Assembly (NCBI RefSeq): GCF_040807025.1
Contig: NC_090943.1
Span: 121,409,900-121,473,899, forward strand
Source: Struthio camelus
Lineage: Eukaryota > Chordata > Aves > Struthioniformes > Struthionidae
DNA length: 64,000 bases
Reading direction: 5' to 3'
In this document: positions 56,379 through 64,000 of the stretch, piece by piece
Position numbering within the stretch: the first letter of the stretch is position 1
Layout of the letters: each line of letters starts with the position of its first letter
The notes under the pieces: generated by a model
The model's database searches: none
Seen by the model: the letters and a program-made list of their open reading frames with translations, nothing else
What the model was told of the DNA's origin: nothing
Program-made: the position numbers and the translations under genes

Positions 56379-59300
56379 CTGTAAGAAAAAAAAAAAAAAA
56401 TACAGCACGTTAGTGAAGTAACTACCACTCATTTTATAGAAGTTCAGAACTGCTTTGCTCTATCTTCACTGGTTACTGTTCAAACTAATTATTGCGAGTG
56501 CAGGAACTCTCTTGGTTTTAAATTTCTAAGTGAATTTAAAGCCATCTTCAGTGGTTAGATTTTTCCCCTTCCTCCCTACCCCTTAAACGTCTCCTAGGTG
56601 AAGTTACTGACACCAGTATATTGTCACTTGAAGCAGCCAAGACCATCACATAGAAAGGACAGCTACAGTTTTACTTCAAAGCAGTTGTGAACAATCATTT
56701 TGGCATGCATAAGCAATAATGTTTTTTGCAAGACATGTGAACACCACAAGCACCAGAGTCCTGAAAACAGAGGAACATTATTTCCCCAGGATCTAGATTT
56801 CCCCTTGGTTGCAAAGTGCTAACCCAGAACAAGGGTGTCAGCTAGCTTCGGGGTAGGTGAAACATCACCCACAGGCCACAGGAAAGGTTCTTCCTCATTA
56901 CAACCTGACTACGTCGTATTACACTGTCACACTGTGGGGCTATTTTAACGCCCAGAAGGTTGCTTCCATCTCCATTGAGTTTCTTGCAAACTTCTGCTCA
57001 GCTGGTTGTTGCTAGAAATACTGAAGTTTAGCACCCTCTTTCTTTCCTTCCCTCTCCCCTTCTCCCTAATCTGGAAGCACTGTGCGTACACACTCGGTAT
57101 GCCTGCAGTATATAGCACTTACTAGATACAGCCTTCTGTTTGGACCCAGTTACTTCTGCCTTACAACAATAACATTTTGCACAACACTGACCCTCTGTAG
57201 CAGTTTTAACTTTCTGCTGCATTTTGCCAAGCTGTGCTCATGGGACAAGTCAGCTTGCTGTATGCTCTTTCTGTGGTTAATACGCTCCACAGCTTCCTTT
57301 CAGCTCTTCACTGGCTGCAGGAGCCAGTTCTTGCTTTGTACACCTTGCGGCAGTGAACAACAGGCTCACTTAAGTCATCCTTATGCAAGACTGTCCATTT
57401 TAACTTCCCCTCCAGGATACCATAATGTTTCAGCACAGAAACTACAGCACATCAGAACCAAATCTGACTTGGCTGGTTCAAAATATTTGAGATGCGTATC
57501 ACGAGTCATGCCTTGTACTATCTTCACTATGATAAACTGAACGGTCAAACACCTCAGCAGTTCAGCTGGCCACGTTACCTGGGTCGAAGTGAACCCGTTG
57601 TGTTGTACGTGGTACACTACTACCGTACCACCACCAGAGAGGATGCAAATCTACAATGTGTCACATTCAGAAGCAACTGCTCTGTGTGTGTTTTCTAGTA
57701 CACGTCCTAGTTCACAGGTAACAGCGGTTTACTCTAGAGCAAGAGCCAAGCCGTCCTGCATTTGCTGAGAGGTAAGGGTATACAGATACCTCATCTCTCA
57801 GGTAAAGCACTTCTACCCCTTGTAACTCACTGGCATGTCTTTAGCACGCTTACAGGGCAGGAGAATGTTCCCCTCCTCCAGAGAAGCTACTACTTCTACA
57901 GGAAAGGGAAAGGCGACAGAAGAATTGAGCGAGTGACCCAGGAGACCCAAGCAATCAAATAAGCACCCAGGTAAGCAAGGGGGAGAAAGACGACTGCTGT
58001 TCGTCCCAAACGCCAGACTGCTGCTGTGTTTCAGAACAGGCTCTTACTCAAAAGAGCCTCTGAGACTACTGCTCAGTCTCACTGAAACACATCAAATGCA
58101 CAACATGAACCACTTCAGAAATACCAAGATCCCACTTCTGAAGTGCCTAAAAATCTAGATTTCAAAATAAACAAACAAATAAACAAATTACTAGGCACTT
58201 TTGAGAATTGCATCTTGTGAGGGAGGAACACTACTAGAGAGTAAGGCGCATGCTTTTCTACGTCAAGGAAATCTAAGAGTTTACATCAGAGATTATATCA
58301 CAGCAGATTAAGAACTCAGCTGAAGAGTTCCCCTTCCAAGTATGGATTTTTTTCAAGCACAATTCTTTATGCTTAAATGGAAAGGAACCTTTTCTATATT
58401 CTCTACTTCATCCTTCAGAAGCAGTCAGACTTGGCATTGCTATTAAGGACATGAGATACTAGGAAGTTTCTGTCACAGCTTTAGAAAGACACTGGAAAAG
58501 AAGGAGTTCTTCAAGGATGCTGGTATGCGGTAGGCAGGTCTGCAGTTCATGAACAGACTATTTATGTAGTAACTATACTATTAATACCAACTGAAGAACC
58601 TTATAAGTGGTGTTTTAACTAGTTATAGCCCCTGTAGCCATTGCTCCAAATTGCCCTCTGGAAGTTCCCCCAATTCCCTTTAATACAGCACTCATGCATA
58701 CTTTTCACTAGCTTTGAACTATACCTTAAGGGCTTCAGACACATGGAAGAACATAGTATGACTATCCCTTGCTTTGAAAGTACTTGATGAGAGCTAGGAA
58801 CAAAGTACATAGGCCTCTGAATTAAGGCAAGGAAAAGCGAGGGGCAAGGCTGCTCAGTACTTAACGTGTTTACCCAAAATTACTGAAAGTGTTATTTTGT
58901 GCCAGTCTCAGGGCAAACAAACCCAAACACTTCAGGAGGGCAAGCACAGGAAAAGACACAAAGTCAGACACATCCAAACCTGGGACTCTGGCCTGATGGG
59001 TGACTTCGTTTGAAAAAAAGAAAAAAGTGATTTATAGTTACAAATAGACATTATAAAGACATTTAATCCACAGCGTCTGGGTGTACTAATAACAAGTTCA
59101 TAGGGAAGAGAAAGTTTCTGTAAAGAGACTGCTAATTGCTATGCAGTTAAACAGACTGTGTCCGGTCAAACCAGATGCATTTTGTAACATATTGCAAGGA
59201 TTCTATTTAGCTTGTTGTTTTTAAGTGCCTCCAACTTTCTTCCCCCATCTTTTAAATAAAATAAATAAAAGTCCTGGCAAAACTCTTGCAAGCTAATTTT

Positions 59301-62300
59301 TCCCTTAGCTTTTCTTATTTTTTGTAGTTAGTTTCTCCTCTCAGGGAAAGGAGAAAACTGCTTGGCTATCTAGGCAATAAAGCCATTTCACCAACTTTGA
59401 AAGTAACCACGTGCAACGGGAATACAGTATTACCAGCACACACGCACACACTGACCTGGGAAGTCATGGGCAATAACCTATCAATTTCCCTGGAGGAATC
59501 ATTTCCTCCTCCCCTTTGGCCAGGTATATAAATTTAGGTCTGTCATAAATTAATCACCAGCAATAAGAGTCCTTGCAAGCAGTTATCAGTGGCAACATCT
59601 TTTTCTGGATGGAACTGAGAGGTGCTCAGCAGAGACAACACAGCTCGTGTTTGAACACGGGCGTGCAAACAGCGAGAGGGAAGGAACAGACTTACTGAGC
59701 CTAATCCTTCTCTCTGGAAGTGCTACAGCCTGCACTGACCAAGTCTGCAAATACAACAGCAGCACCACCAAATCTGCTGATGTTTTCAGCTTTTCATGCT
59801 GACACGATAGTGCGTATCACTTAGGTGGACTGACAATTAACCTGAATGTTCAAAGTCTTTTGAATATATAACTACATACACCTACAGGCAGATACACTAA
59901 CCTCGTCTTCCAGTCTTCCTCTGACTTGGAACGATTTTTGCGAGCAGTTCTCTGTTTTTCTTCTAGCCTCTTCTTTTCTTCACTAGCTAGATCTTAAAGG
60001 GATAAAAAAAAAAAAAAAGGCCTTAAGGGTAATATAGGACAGAGATATCTACTTCATCTGACCCAGCAAATAAACAAGGGAAGCAGTGAAAGTTGTTCAA
60101 AGTTGTTCATTTAAAGAGGGTCTCCCACATAACATAAAAGCACTTCTATTTTAGTCTAAAAGCCAATCCAGCTGCAGCACAACAGCCAAGGAAATTCTAA
60201 CTTCTAAATGCGTTTAGCCATGGCCTGAGGACCCTGAAAACATGTTTTCTTCACAGCAAACGTGAGTTAGGGGACATGACACATCTAGGATTTCTTTCAA
60301 CAGGGAAACTGATTAAGACATGACGCTGGATTCAATTCAAGAGTTAGGCCATCAACTTCTTTTTAAGTCTTGGGTAAGGTCTTACTAGTGACTAGTTTCT
60401 CATCTAGAGGGATTTGGAATATTCAATTCCAAATCATAAAGAACTGTCTTTTTGCAACATCTCTACATTTTCGTTTTTTTGTTAAGCCACTAAGATAGCA
60501 TGGGCCATTGTCCGTAACACGCAGAACAGTCGCTTATGTTTGGCAGAAAGGACACTCTCATTCTTCAGATGTTCTGAAGGAAAAGGCAAGTCATACCAAG
60601 AAGCAAGTTAGATTAAGGACAGCATCTTTCATGCTTGAATTCTGAATCGTGAATGGCTTAGGAAGAAGTAGTTGGGAGAATCATTTTTGGAAGACTATCA
60701 GCTGTTCCCACTTATCCTACTAGCTACTGACATGCCACATATGTACCAGTGTATCTGCTAGACAGTATCTATGCTGCTATTACAGTTATGGAATATAGTC
60801 TGCTGCTAAAGGCATAGTTACTGCACTCCAAGTTTAGACACGCAAGTCACTGAGAATGCCATCAACCAAGTACGTCCATCCCACTGGCCACAAAACAATC
60901 CTATATACAGGAGACACTGGTTGGGTGAATTCATCTGCTTTATTTTATTTTTTTCAGTCTTAGGGAAGTGGTCGTCAGCTTTTGTAAAAAAAAAAAAAAA
61001 AAAACAAAAAACCCAAATCCTTCACAAGCACGACTACATGCTATTATGCCTGCACCTGTGTTTTATATCTAGATCTCAGACTATTTATCAGACATAGTCA
61101 GAAATCACAGAAATTGGTGAAATAGAATCAGAGGTTTCCTGACTTACACAGATCACTTAAGTAAACCAGAGAAACTAACAGCCTCCATGCTTTTGGTCTA
61201 CAAACAAGGCCATCCTGTTTTATAAGCAAAATGCCAACAAGAAATAGAGGAGCAAAAAAAAAATGGCCAGGGCAGGGGTGTTCCACACAATTGTTCATAA
61301 AACTTTACTGCTCTCAAGTCAGCTGCTACATATCAAAGCATTCAACAGTAAGTTCATACCAAAAGGCTCTAGAAGGCACTTTTACTCTACGGAATCTACT
61401 GTAACAATGCCTACAGGGTTTCTAAACAGCATACAATTTCTACTCATTTAAAGTCTCACAGTGCTTTCTAATTCGCTATTCTAGGACAACAGAAATATTC
61501 AGCTGCCAGTGAAAAATAAATTTGCATCAGGCATCTTTTGTCACTGCAGTTCCACTTAGTTTTGACAGAACTAGCACATCAAAACACTTTTGCATTGGCT
61601 GGTGGAAACAGAAAAATGAGAAGTTCACAAACACTTTCGATACTCAGAGCTTGCTGTCTCCTTAGATAAGCTTCCAATTATAAGGCTTGACTACGCAGCA
61701 CAGCAAAGGGGCTTAAAAGCAAGTAAAAATCACATCCTCTTGAAGTTTTAAAGATTCTTGCTTACATGGAGAACAGAAGTAGGCAGGTAATATACCTTTC
61801 ACTAGAAGCATACCATAACATGTGAAGGCTGTGTTTAGGTTACTGTCTGGTAGTACGAAGGAACACATCTTTATAGGTTGCTTACTCACTCTAACATTCC
61901 TCCAGCAATTTGAGAGTGGAATTTTTTAATTTCCATTTTTCCAGTTCCTCAGCTTGGAAAAATAAAACACCTTTGCATATAACTGAAATTACCTATTTCA
62001 CCATTCTCCATGGCTCTGATATCTGGTCGTAGCCGGCAGTCAGTTTTGGGAATGATACTCTCCATTTCTTTGTCTAACTCATTCAAAGCCATAGCAAAGC
62101 TAGTAAAATTGTACATCTGAAAGAGACAAAGGTAAAGGGTGACTTTATAAGAAAGTCTTTAGCTGCTAGTTTTAATATACAGCCAAGCAGCATTCTAAAA
62201 ACAAATATCCAGGTGCTTTTATGGTTATTTTTAATCACTCAAGATAGGAATACTAAAGAAGCAGGCAAAACTGCAGCAGGACAGCGTAGGTGATCCTTAG

Positions 62301-63028
62301 TGTTTCTGTTTAATCGGGACAGCATCCAATTACTCAGTGCAGTATTTCTATCTTTTTTTTTCCAGTCCTACTAGCATTTTCCCTACCATTCCTACTGAGG
62401 CATTTCCCCCTTGAGGAACCTGCTGAAGGCACTTTTTCTTGTTCCAGTTCTAGGTCTTTCCAGCTGCACAAGCATCCTTGCACTCTGCCCAATGGCTCCC
62501 CAGCTCCATGGCCCTTCACAGACCAACTTATGCTATGCAGGTTTTGCGAGCTCTGTAAGAGCTCACACCTCCTAGGAAGTGTCTGTCCTAAAATAAAGCC
62601 CTTCAAAAGGGATTTCTCACACAGCAAGTGCTTCAGTTGGGGGAGGAGGGTGAGGAGGCAGCGAAATCCCCTGCACCACTAGCTACATGAAGCATTCAAT
62701 TTTGCAGAGAAATTCAGCTAATTAGAAAGAGGTCATGCTCGTCCATTATTTCTACAACTCCACCTTACCTGGTTACAATAGAAAGTTTGTTGCAGTACAC
62801 CGGTAAATCCAGATTTGTCAACGAAAAGGAAGACAAAGGGATTTGCTTTGTGTTGAACACGCAAACTGACAGGATAGCATGCATTTTCAAGAAGCAGAAG
62901 CAATAGCTGACCTGAGCTGAATTTGGAGGTCTTGGCGTTATCCTCCAGAGCAAAATACTTCCAGGAATAACATACACGCTCTCAGAATCTGGCAACGGCA
63001 TCTCATCTGGTTCCTCAGTATTGCCCAC
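56276..63028 (-). CDS. OSBPL1A: OSBPL1A (ORP1), last four coding exons, partial gene
   Basis: Exons 63028-62912, 62116-61993, 59992-59902 and 56378-56276 join in phase into the C-terminus of oxysterol-binding protein-related protein 1. The chain begins [20 protein letters not shown] and ends [12 protein letters not shown]. This is the end of the OSBP-related lipid-binding domain. The conserved helix [13 protein letters not shown] carries the acidic and basic residues that contact the PI4P head-group in structurally known ORPs. ORP1 long form sits on late endosomes through Rab7 and senses cholesterol. The ankyrin repeats, PH domain, FFAT motif and HHPP signature lie in exons beyond the right edge. 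No frame break was seen. Confidence 0.95.
56379..59901 (-). other. OSBPL1A: OSBPL1A last intron
   Basis: 3.5 kb with an oligo(A) run near 56385-56400 and a short (AAAC/AAAT) stretch at 58166-58190. No exon was recognised. Confidence 0.6.
59902..59992 (-). CDS. OSBPL1A: OSBPL1A penultimate coding exon
   Basis: 91 bases with acceptor TCCCTTTAAG and donor GACGAG|GTTAGT. It encodes [20 protein letters not shown] followed by [10 protein letters not shown] and part of R. This basic amphipathic helix is conserved across ORPs. Confidence 0.94.
59993..61992 (-). other. OSBPL1A: OSBPL1A intron with hairpin
   Basis: 2.0 kb containing a perfect 10-base inverted repeat at 60411-60435 and an A19 run at 60986-61004. 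No exon or transposon was recognised. Confidence 0.6.
60411..60435. repeat. Perfect 10-bp inverted repeat, 5-base loop
   Basis: GATTTGGAAT (60411-60420) and ATTCCAAATC (60426-60435) are exact reverse complements around ATTCA. The stem could form in OSBPL1A pre-mRNA; no role is known. Confidence 0.75.
61993..62116 (-). CDS. OSBPL1A: OSBPL1A coding exon, third from last
   Basis: 124 bases with acceptor TGTCTCTTTCAG and donor GAAATAG|GTAATT. It encodes [20 protein letters not shown] followed by [20 protein letters not shown] and I. The motif TDCRLRPD is highly conserved in ORP lipid-binding domains. Confidence 0.95.
62912..63028 (-). CDS. OSBPL1A: OSBPL1A coding exon, fourth from last
   Basis: 117 bases, 39 whole codons, with acceptor CTGCTTTTAG and donor GCTCAG|GTCAGC. 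It encodes [20 protein letters not shown], then [19 protein letters not shown]. The remainder of the window (63029-64000) is intron; the next upstream exon was not found. Confidence 0.94.
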
Positions 63029-64000
63029 CTAAAAGCAGAACACGCCAAATGGAAAGAGTTATTTGGATTCGTAAGCCATTTGAATCCATTCACTCCAATG
63101 CCGAGACTTCAGTAAAATTACTTCCATGACCAAAGTAAATAATTTCAGTAGCACAGGAACTTTTCTACGTGCTCATCAAGATTAAAATATAGTCCCCAAA
63201 TCCCTCCCAAGGGAAGTCTACCAGTTTCTTGCATCAGTGTCTTCGTAGATAAAAAGAGATGTCCTAGAGTTAAGAAATGGGCAATTTTCCCATCACATAA
63301 GGATCTCCTCAAACATACACATACTCCTGCCTCATATTTAACTCCACTACTGCTTGATGTAAGCTGAAGAATTCCTTTTCCTTCCACATTAAAGAAAAAA
63401 TGGCACATAAAGCAGGTGCTGTCATCAGCTTGTGCAAGGTGAAAGGGACTATCCTACTGCTCTTTGCTCAGAGGAATCTTCATTTCCACTGACCACTACA
63501 TTACTGAAATGGCAAACTGCAAATGTGTTAAATGGATACTCTAAATCTGCCACTTCTTCTGGGAAGAGTATCCTGTAAGGGCTGAAATACATTGCCTGAG
63601 GCAACCATAAACTGTTGAATGGCTTTCCCAGAAAGGGAGCAACTCCTTCAGCCAGGATTACTACAGCAGGAGAGAATAACTGGTGGCCACAGTGTGGAAG
63701 TGACTGAAGCTAGATCTAAACTATTATGCTTTTAACAAACTCCTCTGGAACAACCGAGGTCCAAAACTGCTGATTTTAGATCAGCCACAAAGAGTTTGTT
63801 ACAATGCTGAACTAAGGCCAGCTAAACAATGAGTAAGACCTCTCTCAAGAAAATCTGGTATCATTATCATAGTTAAACAGCAGCACATTTAGAGACTGTT
63901 GGAGAGCAGAGCTGAATTTAAAGGCCACTAATGAACCCAATTGCTTTAAATAGTTTGGCTACATGCCAGCAGCTTTAACCACGCTGCTAATAAGCTTTGC
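63029..64000 (-). other. OSBPL1A: OSBPL1A intron, cut by window edge
   Basis: No exon with ORP1 similarity was seen on the minus strand. The region shows no recognisable repeat. Confidence 0.6.

Overview
This is a vertebrate nuclear window, almost certainly from a bird. It holds spliced genes with CpG-island promoters, long introns, and two CR1 non-LTR retrotransposon copies with the typical short 3'-terminal repeat related to CACAGAAT (seen here in reverse complement). The gene order TTC39C > CABYR > < OSBPL1A matches a block conserved on human chromosome 18q11. Assignments rest on recalled protein families and hand-checked splice sites, because no search could be run. The species was not determined.

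Layout. 1-5.2 kb: intergenic DNA with no exon I could recognise (LAMA3 lies on this side in mammals). 5.2-6.6 kb: CpG island and first exon of TTC39C. 6.1-39.9 kb: TTC39C on the + strand, 14 coding exons that join without a frame break into 576 codons plus stop. Intron 11 uses a GC-AG splice pair, and intron 3 carries a 2.3 kb CR1 copy in antisense. 39.9-47.8 kb: TTC39C 3' UTR with a proximal polyadenylation signal, then intergenic DNA with a second, closely related antisense CR1. 47.8-54.0 kb: CABYR on the + strand, with a compact TATA, GC-box, CCAAT and CRE-like promoter. 55.2-64.0 kb: the last four coding exons and 3' UTR of OSBPL1A on the - strand, convergent with CABYR. The rest of that gene lies beyond the right edge.

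The most unusual locus is CABYR. Its large fourth exon keeps one reading frame for about 880 bases but is cut by two nonsense codons (TGA 51368-51370, TAA 51614-51616). Sequence beyond both stops still resembles mammalian CABYR. An internal donor at 51198 removes both stops and joins, in phase, to the downstream exon at 52908. That gives a predicted 373-residue protein close in design to the short mammalian isoform. The long form appears to have become truncated, NMD-prone or readthrough-dependent in this lineage.

The three genes do not form an operon. TTC39C has been linked to cilia through annotation of relatives, CABYR is a sperm flagellum protein, and OSBPL1A encodes an endosomal sterol and phosphoinositide sensor. 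I see no sign of a wholly new multi-gene system.
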